DNA of 44,018 nt from an uncultured Paenibacillaceae bacterium (lineage in GTDB: Bacteria; Bacillota; Bacilli; Paenibacillales; DA-C8): contig CALGAO010000066.1 in assembly GCA_937957685.1 (NCBI GenBank), forward strand, positions 1-44,018, read 5' to 3'. This document shows positions 31,826-40,117 of this stretch, one piece after another. A model generated the notes under the pieces. The model had not been told where the DNA came from. It did not search any database and saw nothing but the letters and a program-made list of their open reading frames with translations. Made by a program: the position numbers and the translations under genes. The stretch's first letter is position 1; the number at the start of each line of letters is the position of its first letter.

Positions 31826-33349
31826 AAACATGGCATAGATCCGCATCATCGCTTCCCTGGAAGACAGATGCTCCTGTACGAGCTTGGGCAATTGCTCGCG
31901 GATCAGCGACAATTTCTGCCCGATGTACGGGTCAGGAAGCAACGTATGCCCCTTCTCAACCGCCGATCGCAGCAGACCGTAGGTCGGGTTGTTGACGAAC
32001 AGTCTGTATACCTCGGCATCCGCAGGGTATCCTCCGGCAACGCTCGCGCTGACCTCATCGTGATAGCTGTCCAGGATCGCCCGGATCCAGCGGAATGCCG
32101 CCTCCTGGGCGTTCGATTCGGCCGACAGGACGAAGCTCTTGCCGGTCAGCAGCGCCCCGTCACCGCCGTCCATGGTAGGCAGCAGAATCGCCGAGATCAA
32201 CCCCGATCTGCGCGACTCGTACTCGTGCAGCGGAGCGATGATCGCGGCCAGCTCCCCGCTCCTCAGCCGCTCCCAGGGATCTTCCGTCGAATATACGGCG
32301 AATCGTTCGGTCCACAGGGTCATATCCATCCACTGCTCCTGCCCCTCCGCACCGCCATCGCTGTCCGTATCCGCCGATACAGCGGACGACACGCCGGGAC
32401 CGGATGGATCAGCGGGATCAGCGGCATCACTTGAGCTGGCCCTGACCGCATCCTTCGTCCTGGCAGCGCCCACCTGCCACCTTGGCAAGCCTTCCAGCAG
32501 CGCGGTGACCAGCTCATCCGCGGGCTCATTGAGCCTGGGAACTCCCTGATCCTCATCGGGTGTACTCCCTGGCTCCGCAGTTCCCCCAGCTGTACCCTCC
32601 TCAGCAGCCACCCCCTCCTCCGCGGCCTGGCTGTCCGAGGCATCTGCCGCCTCCTCGGCATCCGCGAGCGGCGGAAACTGCCATTGCTGATCCAGCATAT
32701 AGGCCAGTGCGGCATATGCCATCGGATCCCGCTCATTGATGTACAGTCCATTGTATTGATAGATCGTCCAGAGCCATTCCGCATCGCCGGGCGACCTCTC
32801 CCCGGTCAGTTCCAGCCATACCGCCTCGTTGTAGGCAAGGATGTAGGGCTCGATCTGGAAAGGAATGCCCCATATGTATCCGTTCCATTTCAGTTGCTCG
32901 ATGACCACTGGCAGATATTCGGTCTCGGTAACCGTCGTGAAATAATCATCCGTCGGCTGCAGTCTGGCATGTCCCGCATGGTGCTTGACCAGCTCGTTAT
33001 CAAGCAGGATGATGTCCGACACCTCTCCCAGACGGAAAGCCCGTTGCAGATACTCGTCCAGGGCGTCCTCCTTCAGGTTGCTGAGCCTGACGGTCATGTC
33101 GGTATTCTCCAGCAGGAAATTCCGGTTAAGCGCTTGCATTCCACGATAGGCCTCATCGGGCAAGCTGACCACGACCCGCAGGCTGACAAGTTCCCTGGAT
33201 CCCGAGAGCTGCAGGGGATCAGCCATGGACAAGGAATCCTCCTTCGACTGTTGGTCGGGCGGAGTATAGCTGATGCCGCGAAGCGATACGATCAGCGTGC
33301 CAAAAAGCAGCACAGAAGCGGCCAGCAGTACCAGTCTCTTGGTTGGCAC
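31802..33349 (-). CDS. Membrane-anchored solute-binding-like protein with acidic inserts
   Basis: 515 residues from a GTG at 33349 (AAAGGA lies 9 nt upstream); an ATG 9 nt earlier sits too close to that site. A single N-terminal membrane segment (LVLLAASVLLFGTLIVSL) has no lipobox Cys. The body resembles family-1 extracellular solute-binding proteins: LRVVVSLPDEAYRGM, EVSDIILLDNELVKHH, LKWNGYIWGIPFQIEPYILAYNEAVW, later GELAAIIAPLHEYESR and AILLPTMDGGDGALLTGKSFVLSAES. Two low-complexity Ala/Glu/Asp/Ser/Gly-rich inserts (about 227-272 and 300-339) interrupt it, unusual for the family. No permease genes are adjacent, so a sensory or structural role is as likely as transport. Confidence 0.7.
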   Translation of the reverse strand: MPTKRLVLLAASVLLFGTLIVSLRGISYTPPDQQSKEDSLSMADPLQLSGSRELVSLRVVVSLPDEAYRGMQALNRNFLLENTDMTVRLSNLKEDALDEYLQRAFRLGEVSDIILLDNELVKHHAGHARLQPTDDYFTTVTETEYLPVVIEQLKWNGYIWGIPFQIEPYILAYNEAVWLELTGERSPGDAEWLWTIYQYNGLYINERDPMAYAALAYMLDQQWQFPPLADAEEAADASDSQAAEEGVAAEEGTAGGTAEPGSTPDEDQGVPRLNEPADELVTALLEGLPRWQVGAARTKDAVRASSSDAADPADPSGPGVSSAVSADTDSDGGAEGQEQWMDMTLWTERFAVYSTEDPWERLRSGELAAIIAPLHEYESRRSGLISAILLPTMDGGDGALLTGKSFVLSAESNAQEAAFRWIRAILDSYHDEVSASVAGGYPADAEVYRLFVNNPTYGLLRSAVEKGHTLLPDPYIGQKLSLIREQLPKLVQEHLSSREAMMRIYAMFEEAGWLS

Positions 33350-33655
33350 AGGGCACATTCCTTTCCCCTATATGGTCAAAGCCTCAAGTTTAAGCGATCT
33401 TGGCGATTCTTTCTTATCTATCATAGCACATCATGAGGAACTTGTGGTGACCAATTAGGCGGAACGGCGCACACAACTGCACCAGGTAGCGGCCAATCAT
33501 GCGTCTGCAGTCCCAGCCAGCAGCCGCCGACCCCCCCGTCCGAATGCGATTCGGGGGCAGTGCGACAGATGCATCCCGAACTCCGAAGCCATGAAGCCCC
33601 CGGCACAAACCTCGCCCCCCGAAGGCATAAATCCCGCCTTCCGGAGGGCGATCGA
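33350..33655. other. Intergenic spacer with GC-rich hairpins after phoH
   Basis: No gene is seen. A hairpin at 33615-33648 (CCCCCCGAAGGC with GCCTTCCGGAGGG) lies 7 nt past the phoH stop and may end that transcript, though no U-run follows. A second stem near 33534-33556 has CGAAT/ATTCG arms flanked by C/G runs. The promoter of the solute-binding-like gene must lie at its left end; no clear consensus was found. Confidence 0.4.
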
Positions 33656-34987
33656 TTACAGCAGATCGGCGGCCAGCTGCGCGAGCTGCGAGCGCTCGCC
33701 CTTCTCCAGCGTGATATGGCCGGCGATCGGATGCTCCTTGAAGCGTTCCACCACATAGGTCAGTCCATTGCTGTAGGCATCCAGGTACGGGTGATCGATC
33801 TGCTCGGGATCGCCCATGAGGATGATCTTGCTTCCTTCCCCGACCCGCGAGACGATCGTCTTCACCTCATGCCGGGACAGGTTCTGCGCCTCATCGATGA
33901 TGATGAACTGTCCCGGTATGGAGCGGCCGCGAATATACGTCAGCGCCTCCACCTGGATGCTGCCGATGCCCGCGAGGATCTTCTCGATATCGCCGGCCCG
34001 CTTCGTATCGAACAGAAACTCCAGATTGTCGTAGATCGGTTGCATCCAGGGTCGAAGCTTCTCCTCCTTCTCCCCCGGCAGATAACCGATATCCTTGCCC
34101 ATGGGCACCACCGGGCGGCCGATCAGCAGCTTCTTGTAGCGGCGCTCATCCTCCACCTTCAGCAGCCCGGCAGCCAGAGCCAGCAGCGTCTTGCCGGTTC
34201 CGGCCTTGCCCGATATCGTCACCAGCGGAATATCGTCATTCAGGAGCAGCTCCAGCGCCATCCTCTGTTGCGCGTTGCGCGCGCTGATCCCCCATACCGG
34301 ATCATTGCCCAGGAACAACGGTTCCAGCCTGCTGCCGTCCACACTCGTCTTGGCCAGCGCCGACCGGGAACCGCCTGCGGCGTCCTTCAGGATGACAAAT
34401 TCGTGCGGATACAGACGATAACCGAGCTTCAGATCGTCCGTCCTCAGACTTTTCTGCTGGTAGAACGTGTCGATCACGGACGCCTCCACCAGCATCGTGT
34501 GGTGGCCCGGATACAGGTCACTCGCCGACACAAGGCGGTCCGACATATAATCCTGGGCCGTAAGCCCCAGCACGTCAGCCTTGATGCGAACGAGCGTGTC
34601 CTTGCTGACCAGCACGACCGGCCTGGGCTCGGGCTTCTCGCTTTCCTCGTGCCAATAATTAAGCGCCACCGCGATGATCCGGTTGTCATGGGTGATCTCC
34701 AGGAAGGCATCGTGCAGCTTCTGGAAGCTGCGATGATTCAGTTCCACCTTGATGACGCCTCCATTGTCCAGCATGATCCCGTCATGCAGCCTGCCCTTCT
34801 GACGCAAGCTGTCCAGCATGCGCGACACGTAGCGGGCGTTTCTCCCGATCTCGTCCACGTTGCGCTTCTTGCTGTCGATCTCCTCCAGGACCACTGCAGG
34901 GATGATGACCTCATTGTCTTCAAACGCAAAGATCGCATTGGGGTCATGCAACAACACGTTGGTATCCAACACGAAGATCTTCTTCAT
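33656..34987 (-). CDS. phoH: PIN-PhoH ATPase (YlaK-like)
   Basis: 443 residues, a two-domain PhoH2-type protein. The N-terminal PIN-like nuclease domain (about 1-140) begins VLDTNVLLHDPNAIFAF with acidic residues at VLEEID. The C-terminal PhoH ATPase has Walker A GKAGTGKT (260-267) and Walker B IIIDEAQN (362-369), followed by LMGDPEQID. Family members act as RNA helicase/RNase hybrids. ATG 34987 with AGGAGG 7 nt upstream starts exactly at the PIN motif; the frame is open 86 codons further but without support. It is divergent from ylaJ, the same gene neighbourhood as ylaJ-ylaK in Bacillus. Confidence 0.93.
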   Translation of the reverse strand: MKKIFVLDTNVLLHDPNAIFAFEDNEVIIPAVVLEEIDSKKRNVDEIGRNARYVSRMLDSLRQKGRLHDGIMLDNGGVIKVELNHRSFQKLHDAFLEITHDNRIIAVALNYWHEESEKPEPRPVVLVSKDTLVRIKADVLGLTAQDYMSDRLVSASDLYPGHHTMLVEASVIDTFYQQKSLRTDDLKLGYRLYPHEFVILKDAAGGSRSALAKTSVDGSRLEPLFLGNDPVWGISARNAQQRMALELLLNDDIPLVTISGKAGTGKTLLALAAGLLKVEDERRYKKLLIGRPVVPMGKDIGYLPGEKEEKLRPWMQPIYDNLEFLFDTKRAGDIEKILAGIGSIQVEALTYIRGRSIPGQFIIIDEAQNLSRHEVKTIVSRVGEGSKIILMGDPEQIDHPYLDAYSNGLTYVVERFKEHPIAGHITLEKGERSQLAQLAADLL

Positions 34988-35093
34988 GGGCGTCCCTCCT
35001 GATATTGGATAAGAATGGGGATCACTGCGATACATACGGATGCGTTCCGGGGCCAAACTATAGACGGAATCGTGAATCGAAAGGACGAGTGAG

Positions 35094-35642
35094 ATGATGA
35101 GAGTTTGGCGGCTGATCATGGCAAGCTTGATGCTCCTGCTGGCGGCATGCGCTAATCCGGATAATGATGAAACTTCCCCTCCTTCAGATGAGCAAGATAG
35201 ACAGGTTAAGGTCAGACAGACCGTTCCGCCCAAAAAGGAGATCAAAAATCACCAGGAGGTGGCCGAACGACTGGCTGATCTCGCTGCAAGCGTGCCGGAG
35301 GTCAACGAGGCAACTTGCGTGGTGTTCGGCAATACAGCGATCGTCGGCATCGACGTAAGCGGGAATCTGGACGCTTCCGAGGTGGGGACGATCAAGTACG
35401 CCGTAGCCGAAGCGCTGCGCAATGACCCTTACGGCGTCCACGCGATCGTAACGGCGGACATGGATCTGTACCAACGCATCCGGGAATTGTCCAGACAGAT
35501 CAAGGATGGCAAGCCTGTGGCCGGACTGACCAATGAGCTGGCGGATATCGTCGGCCGCATCATGCCGCAGCTTCCAAGCGACGTCATCCAGCCCGACGAA
35601 CAGCCTGATGTGCAGAACCCGGCGAACCGTTCCGGCAGCTGA
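35094..35642 (+). CDS. ylaJ: YhcN/YlaJ-family sporulation lipoprotein
   Basis: 182 residues. The signal peptide ends in a lipobox LAAC (Cys19), then an acidic linker (NPDNDETSPPSDEQD). The YhcN/YlaJ domain follows (VAERLADLAASVPEVNEATCVVFGNTAIVGIDV through YGVHAIVTADMDLYQRIREL), found in spore-cortex or inner-spore-membrane lipoproteins. ATG 35094 has AAGGA 8 nt upstream. Its divergent neighbour is phoH/ylaK, as in Bacillus. A terminator follows about 130 nt downstream. Confidence 0.9.
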   Translation: MMRVWRLIMASLMLLLAACANPDNDETSPPSDEQDRQVKVRQTVPPKKEIKNHQEVAERLADLAASVPEVNEATCVVFGNTAIVGIDVSGNLDASEVGTIKYAVAEALRNDPYGVHAIVTADMDLYQRIRELSRQIKDGKPVAGLTNELADIVGRIMPQLPSDVIQPDEQPDVQNPANRSGS

Positions 35643-35775
35643 TCATATCTTCTTATATGCGCTGAATGCCTGAAGAAATGCTTCGATGGAGCCAGGTTCT
35701 TCAGGGCCCGGACGGATCAGGTGGTTGCCTGCTATGGCGTATGCCGTGCAGGAGGCTGCAGAGCTTACCAACAGC

Positions 35776-35806
35776 AAAAAAAGCCCAGTTGAAATCAACT
35801 AGGCTT
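35776..35806 (-). terminator. Intrinsic terminator of the FMN-binding-like gene
   Basis: Hairpin of about 12 bp. On the minus strand AAAGCC, T-G wobble, AGTTGA / TCAACT, GGGC is followed by a T7 run. The minus gene's TAG stop lies within the stem. It also faces the end of ylaJ and may serve both directions. Confidence 0.85.
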
Positions 35807-36254
35807 TCTGCAGAGCGGCGAAGACTTGCGCATCCAGCTTGTCTGCCGCACGCTTGTCATACGTTTTCTCAACCTCAGGCATCGCGGAGATGCGGGAACC
35901 ATAGTACATCGCATCCCGCACAGCCTCCACCTCAACCTCAATGCAGGCGAGCTTGATCGGCACTTCCTCCAGCCTGTCATGAAGGACGGTTGCCGTGCCT
36001 TGAACCGCATAGAAGGACCCGGCTGCAAACAGCGACAGCGTAACCCGCCTGTCAGCTTTCACATTGGTGATCAGCCTGGATCTGGCATCGACCGCGATGC
36101 GCAGCTTCGTCGGCGAGTGCGGCGTGATCCAGGAGATCGCGCTGGAGGTGATGCATCCGGTCTCGCTGTCGATCGTGTTCAGTATGACGAAGTTCTCATG
36201 CTGCTTCAGCTGTTCCAGGATCGGTTCGGAGAGTGTAGTCATGGTTTCTGCCAT
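35799..36254 (-). CDS. Pyridoxamine 5'-phosphate oxidase-like FMN-binding protein
   Basis: 151 residues with the split-barrel pattern: NFVILNTIDSETGCITSSAISWITP, KLRIAVDARSRLITNVKADRRVTLSLFA, FYAVQGTATVLHDR, IEVEVEAVRDAMYYGSRI. Such proteins bind FMN or heme and act as reductases or general stress proteins; substrate unknown. Bacillus has a comparable small protein in the yla region, but I do not assign the name. ATG 36254 has GGGAGG about 11 nt upstream. Single gene; its stop codon lies inside the downstream terminator hairpin. Confidence 0.8.
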   Translation of the reverse strand: MAETMTTLSEPILEQLKQHENFVILNTIDSETGCITSSAISWITPHSPTKLRIAVDARSRLITNVKADRRVTLSLFAAGSFYAVQGTATVLHDRLEEVPIKLACIEVEVEAVRDAMYYGSRISAMPEVEKTYDKRAADKLDAQVFAALQKA

Positions 36255-36317
36255 CCGCTAGAAGTCCTCCCATCCTTGACTAATACACCAAGTATATCAT
36301 ATTCGCGCCGGATAGTT

Positions 36318-37346
36318 CTACTGATCGCCATCCAGATGCGCCTTCAGCGCTGCCCGCATCGTCGCCAGGCTATCCTGGTTCGGCCATACGTACGGGCTCT
36401 TCCAGGTTCCTTCGAGGCGCAGGAACTGGATGTTCTCCGACTTGATGCCGATATACGTGCGAACGAGAGTCAGCAGGTCGTCGCGCGGGATCGTCGTCTT
36501 CACATTGGCGCCGACGGCATCCAGCACCTCGAACACACGAACGACCGTTTCCAGCGATTTCACCTTGTCGACGATGGCGGATACGACCTGCTGCTGGCGG
36601 GCATTGCGCTCGAAGTCGCTGGACTGCCGGGTGCCATCGTTCGACTGGCGATACCGGACGAAGTCGAGCGTCTGCTTGCCGCTCAGGAGCTGCACGCCTT
36701 TGGTCAGGTTGATGTCCGTGCCGTCGGTCGGGTCATGGTAGCGCATGTCCATATCGACATCGATCGTGAGTCCCCCGAGCGCATCGACGATTTCCTCGAA
36801 CGCCTTGAAGTCGATCTCCACCACATAGTCGATCGGAACCGCGAAGAATTCGGAGAAAATCTCCTTTACATAGTCATAAGCCTTGTCCTTGTCCTCTTTG
36901 CGCGCCCTTGCGTAGAACGAGTTCGCCTTGCCGTCCTTCCAGCCTGTCGGATCCATGTATGTATCGCGCGGGATCGAAGCGACAATGGCGGACTTGGGAT
37001 TCGGACGCAGCGACACGAGCATGATCACATCGGTGTTCAGGCTGCCAAACTGCGGACGATTGTCCGTTCCCAGCAGCAGGATATTGCGCACCTCGCGATC
37101 CGCTCTCCCCTTGACAACTGCATTGCCTTTCTCATCCTTCGTGTCCTTTGTCACGCTCGCGGGTAATGTGATCTGGTCGATCACATCACCGACCTTGTCA
37201 GCCAGCATCACGCCATACACGATGCCGACCGCAAGCAGGACAGCGATGACCGAGAGGATGACAACGAGCCATTTCCTCCTTGAACTGCGCTTGGCCTGAT
37301 GTCTGGCGCTGCGCGATAAGGGAGGATTCGGATTCAGTTCTGCCAT
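36318..37346 (-). CDS. LytR-CpsA-Psr (LCP) family cell wall glycopolymer ligase
   Basis: 342 residues. A basic cytoplasmic tail and one membrane segment (KWLVVILSVIAVLLAVGIVYGVML) anchor an extracellular LCP domain. Signature segments are RNILLLGTDNR, NTDVIMLVSLRP, ASIPRDTYM with its catalytic Arg/Asp, DALGGLTIDVD, and the LDFVRYR...DFERNARQQQV Arg-rich phosphate-binding pair. LCP proteins move teichoic acids or other undecaprenyl-linked polymers onto peptidoglycan. ATG 37346 has a weak AGGTG site. It lies 20 nt after the small unknown gene and probably shares the typA-ylaH transcript. Paralogues are common, so the polymer is not assigned. Confidence 0.93.
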   Translation of the reverse strand: MAELNPNPPLSRSARHQAKRSSRRKWLVVILSVIAVLLAVGIVYGVMLADKVGDVIDQITLPASVTKDTKDEKGNAVVKGRADREVRNILLLGTDNRPQFGSLNTDVIMLVSLRPNPKSAIVASIPRDTYMDPTGWKDGKANSFYARARKEDKDKAYDYVKEIFSEFFAVPIDYVVEIDFKAFEEIVDALGGLTIDVDMDMRYHDPTDGTDINLTKGVQLLSGKQTLDFVRYRQSNDGTRQSSDFERNARQQQVVSAIVDKVKSLETVVRVFEVLDAVGANVKTTIPRDDLLTLVRTYIGIKSENIQFLRLEGTWKSPYVWPNQDSLATMRAALKAHLDGDQ

Positions 37347-37366
37347 ATGTCGTACACCTAGATTCG

Positions 37367-37642
37367 CTATAAATTGTACTTCGGATTCGAGTTGATATCA
37401 CGCAGGAGCTGTTCGGCTCTCTCCCGGTCGAAGAGTTGCACCTTGCTTCCCTCCGCATTGCCATAACGCACGTGAATCATCGTGGCGTCCCTGCCGATGA
37501 TCTCGACGTGATCGATCTGATGATCCTGCTCAAGGATCTCGCGAAAAAAATCCAGCGTATCGTGCGCGGAGCGGTCATCCGGCCTGCCTTCCACCACGAT
37601 CGCCATCTGCAGCCAGTTAAACAAGGCGTCCTGAAGCTTCAT
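37367..37642 (-). CDS. Conserved-looking small protein of unknown function
   Basis: 91 residues from ATG 37642 (AGGTG lies 6 nt upstream within the ylaH 3' end); an ATG 6 nt earlier or a GTG 9 nt earlier are alternatives. It is soluble and mixed alpha/beta, with LQDALFNWLQMAIVVEGR, a His/Asp-rich middle (QDHQIDHVEIIGRDATMIHVRYG) and a C-terminal helix RAEQLLRDINSNPKYNL. I do not recognise the family. It sits between ylaH and the LCP gene with close spacing, so a cell-surface or translation-related role by association is possible but not shown. Confidence 0.8.
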   Translation of the reverse strand: MKLQDALFNWLQMAIVVEGRPDDRSAHDTLDFFREILEQDHQIDHVEIIGRDATMIHVRYGNAEGSKVQLFDRERAEQLLRDINSNPKYNL

Positions 37643-37647
37643 GCCCA

Positions 37648-38028
37648 TCACCTGTCCGTTTCTTCGGAATGGATAGCCCGAACCTTCGGCTCTGCACGGC
37701 CCATTTCCTGATCTCCGGCAGGAGACGAGCCGGGGCCTTGCCGACCGCGCCTGACCACCCAGGAGCGGATGCGCACCGTCAGCATCAGCGCGATCGCCAC
37801 GGCGAAACCGTGCACGATCGGCAGTCCAACCTTCATCTGGAAGAACATGAGGAGCCAGCCGCCGATCAGGATCAGGACGTACACCAGCGCGTCCTTCAGC
37901 AAGGGCAGCTTGCGCGGACGGAACACCGCATTAAAGATATAGATCATACATGCGACTATGAACAGATACGTGATCCACGGGTGTTCCACCAGCCATTGCT
38001 GAAGGCCGCCGGATTGTTGCCCTTCCAT
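37648..38028 (-). CDS. ylaH: YlaH-like membrane protein
   Basis: 126 residues with three to four membrane segments (HPWITYLFIVACMIYIF, LKDALVYVLILIGGWLLMFFQM, IVHGFAVAIALMLTVRI) and a Pro/Arg-rich hydrophilic C-tail. It matches the YlaH family, whose function is unknown, and its position after typA is as in Bacillus ylaG-ylaH. ATG 38028 has AGGAGG 8 nt upstream; a GTG 6 nt earlier is too close to that site. It starts 27 nt after typA and its stop overlaps the start region of the next gene. Confidence 0.83.
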   Translation of the reverse strand: MEGQQSGGLQQWLVEHPWITYLFIVACMIYIFNAVFRPRKLPLLKDALVYVLILIGGWLLMFFQMKVGLPIVHGFAVAIALMLTVRIRSWVVRRGRQGPGSSPAGDQEMGRAEPKVRAIHSEETDR

Positions 38029-38055
38029 GCGCACAACCTCCTTCGGTTGAACTTG

Positions 38056-39900
38056 TTATTCAGCCGTATTGGCCGCCATCTTGCGTTGCTTCTCATAGCG
38101 GGCGCGCTCGCCCTTGTCGAGCACCTTCTTGCGCAGACGGATCGACTTCGGCGTGATCTCGCAATACTCATCGTCGTTCAGGTATTCCAGCGCCTGCTCC
38201 AGGGACAGGATGCGCGGCACCTTCATCTTCACCGTCTCTTCCTTCGTTGCGGAACGCACATTGGTGAGCGCCTTCTCCTTGCATACATTGACGATGATAT
38301 CATTGTCGCGGTTATGCTCGCCGACGATCATGCCTTCATACACTTCGGTGCCCGGTTCGATGAACAGGGTGCCGCGATCTTCCACGGACAGGATGCCATA
38401 GGTGGTGGCGACTCCCGACTCGCTGGCGATCAGCACGCCCTCGTGGCGGCCGCCGACCTCGGCGCCCTGATACGGCGCATAGCTGTCGAAAGCATGGTTC
38501 ATGATGCCGTAACCGCGCGTGATGGTCAGGAAATGCGTGCGATAACCGATCAGGCCGCGCGCCGGAATGAGGAACTCCAGACGGACATTGCCCGTGCCGT
38601 TGTTCGTCATGTTGAGCATCTCCGCCTTGCGCGTGCCCAACGACTCCATAACGGCGCCCATGCTTTCCTCCGGCACGTCGATGATCAGCTTCTCCATCGG
38701 CTCATGCTTCACGCCGTTGATCTCCTTGATGATGACCTCCGGCTTGGACACCTGCAGCTCATAGCCTTCGCGGCGCATGTTCTCCAGCAGGATGCCGAGA
38801 TGCAGCTCGCCGCGTCCCGAGACGATGAATTCATCGGGGCTGTCCGTCTCCTCCACGCGCAGGCTGACGTCCGTCTCGAGCTCCTTGAACAGGCGTTCAC
38901 GCAGCTTGCGCGACGTCACCCACTTGCCTTCGCGGCCGGCGAACGGGCTGTTGTTGACGAGGAAGGTCATCTTCATCGTCGGCTCCTCGATCTCCAGCAG
39001 CGGCAGCGCTTCAGGATGCGCCGGATCGGCCAGCGTCTCGCCGATATTGATGTCCTTCACGCCGGCGATGGCGATGATATCGCCTGCCCCAGCCTCGTCG
39101 ATCTCCACCCGCTTGAGTCCGCTGAAGCCGAACAGCTTCTCGACCCGTCCCTGCTTGATGCTGCCGTCGCGCGTCATCACGGCGATGGACTGACCCTGCC
39201 TGATGATGCCGCGATTCACGCGTCCGATCGCGATGCGCCCCAGATACTCGTTGTAATCGAGGAGCGTCACCTGGAACTGCAGCGGCTCGTCGATATTGCC
39301 CTTCGGCGCCGGGATATGCTCGATGATCTTCTCATAGAGCGCCTCCATGTTGGCATCCTGGCGATCCGGATCGAGGCTTGCCGTGCCGTTCAGCGCCGAA
39401 GCGTAGACGACCGGGAAGTCCAGTTGCTCGTCGCTCGCCTCCAGCTCGATGAACAGATCCAGCACCTCATCGACGACCTCCGCCGGACGCGCGTTCGGCC
39501 TGTCGATCTTGTTCAGAACCACGACCGGAGTCAGCCCGTTCTGCAGCGCCTTGCGCAGCACGAACTTCGTCTGCGGCATGCAGCCCTCGAAGGAATCGAC
39601 CACGAGCAGCACACCATCCACCATTCGCATGATCCGCTCGACTTCCCCGCCGAAGTCCGCGTGTCCCGGCGTATCGACGATGTTGATCAGATAATCCTTG
39701 TAGCGGATGGCGGTGTTCTTCGCGAGTATGGTGATCCCCCGCTCCCGCTCCAGATCATTGGAATCCATCGCCCGTTCGGCGACAGCCTCATTCTCGCGGA
39801 ACGCGCCCGATTGCTGCAGCAGCTTGTCGACGAGTGTCGTCTTGCCATGATCGACGTGCGCGATGATCGCAATGTTGCGGATCATTTCTCTTTTATGCAT
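38056..39900 (-). CDS. typA: Ribosome-associated GTPase TypA/BipA
   Basis: 614 residues, normal length. The translation-factor GTPase domain has G1 AHVDHGKT (14-21), the RGITILAKNT switch, DTPGHADFGGEV, NKIDRPNARP and a SALNG-type G5. Domains II/III/V and the TypA C-terminal domain follow (e.g. SRGRELHLGILLENMRREGYE-like region and ARGLIGYRTHFLT). TypA aids ribosome assembly and stress or cold growth. ATG 39900 has AAAGGA 8 nt upstream. A consensus promoter sits about 170 nt upstream, giving a long leader with a strong hairpin. First gene of a unit continuing into ylaH, the small unknown gene and LCP. Confidence 0.97.
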   Translation of the reverse strand: MHKREMIRNIAIIAHVDHGKTTLVDKLLQQSGAFRENEAVAERAMDSNDLERERGITILAKNTAIRYKDYLINIVDTPGHADFGGEVERIMRMVDGVLLVVDSFEGCMPQTKFVLRKALQNGLTPVVVLNKIDRPNARPAEVVDEVLDLFIELEASDEQLDFPVVYASALNGTASLDPDRQDANMEALYEKIIEHIPAPKGNIDEPLQFQVTLLDYNEYLGRIAIGRVNRGIIRQGQSIAVMTRDGSIKQGRVEKLFGFSGLKRVEIDEAGAGDIIAIAGVKDINIGETLADPAHPEALPLLEIEEPTMKMTFLVNNSPFAGREGKWVTSRKLRERLFKELETDVSLRVEETDSPDEFIVSGRGELHLGILLENMRREGYELQVSKPEVIIKEINGVKHEPMEKLIIDVPEESMGAVMESLGTRKAEMLNMTNNGTGNVRLEFLIPARGLIGYRTHFLTITRGYGIMNHAFDSYAPYQGAEVGGRHEGVLIASESGVATTYGILSVEDRGTLFIEPGTEVYEGMIVGEHNRDNDIIVNVCKEKALTNVRSATKEETVKMKVPRILSLEQALEYLNDDEYCEITPKSIRLRKKVLDKGERARYEKQRKMAANTAE

Positions 39901-40048
39901 GGTTCCAATCCTTTCTATAATGACAGATGCCAGGAACTTCAGGCATGTCCCGCTTGCGGGTCATGCCACGTGCGTCCTGGAGCTGTGCGATTTGCCTTGA
40001 TGTGAATGCCTGTGTACCGTCGATAACCATGAAAGAAGCGCCGGACAT
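39893..40048 (-). CDS. Possible upstream ORF in the typA leader
   Basis: A 51-codon open frame from ATG 40048, MSGASFMVIDGTQAF onward, ending TAA that overlaps the typA start by 8 nt. A GAAGG motif lies about 11 nt before the ATG. The peptide has no recognisable family and the frame passes through the leader hairpin. It could be a leader peptide, or just open by chance in GC-rich DNA. Confidence 0.25.
   Translation of the reverse strand: MSGASFMVIDGTQAFTSRQIAQLQDARGMTRKRDMPEVPGICHYRKDWNHA
39930..39980 (-). promoter_or_regulatory. Nested hairpin in the typA 5' leader
   Basis: Inner dyad: GGCATG, T, CCCGC, TT, GCGGG, T, CATGCC (39942-39967), paired except for one T-T. Outer arms CCAGGA (39930-39935) and TCCTGG (39975-39980) lie across internal loops of 6 and 7 nt. 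It lies 30-80 nt before the typA ATG with no U-tract, which favours a regulatory or stabilising structure over a terminator. Confidence 0.7.
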
Positions 40049-40068
40049 AACCGCCGACGCCTTCGTAT

Positions 40069-40097
40069 ATTATATCGCATATTCAACTTCATGACAA
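40069..40097 (-). promoter_or_regulatory. Sigma-A promoter for typA
   Basis: Minus strand: TTGTCA (40092-40097), a 17-nt spacer and a perfect TATAAT (40069-40074). It predicts a leader of about 160 nt before typA. Confidence 0.8.
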
Positions 40098-40117
40098 CGA
40101 AAGATTGATTGGCTGTC

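Noticed and set aside
33656..35245. Long form of PhoH starting near 35245
   Set aside because: The extension overlaps the ylaJ gene and lacks a ribosome site; ATG 34987 has AGGAGG and starts at the PIN motif.
37669..40005. 778-codon plus-strand open frame
   Set aside because: Antisense of typA and ylaH; no domain and no ribosome site.
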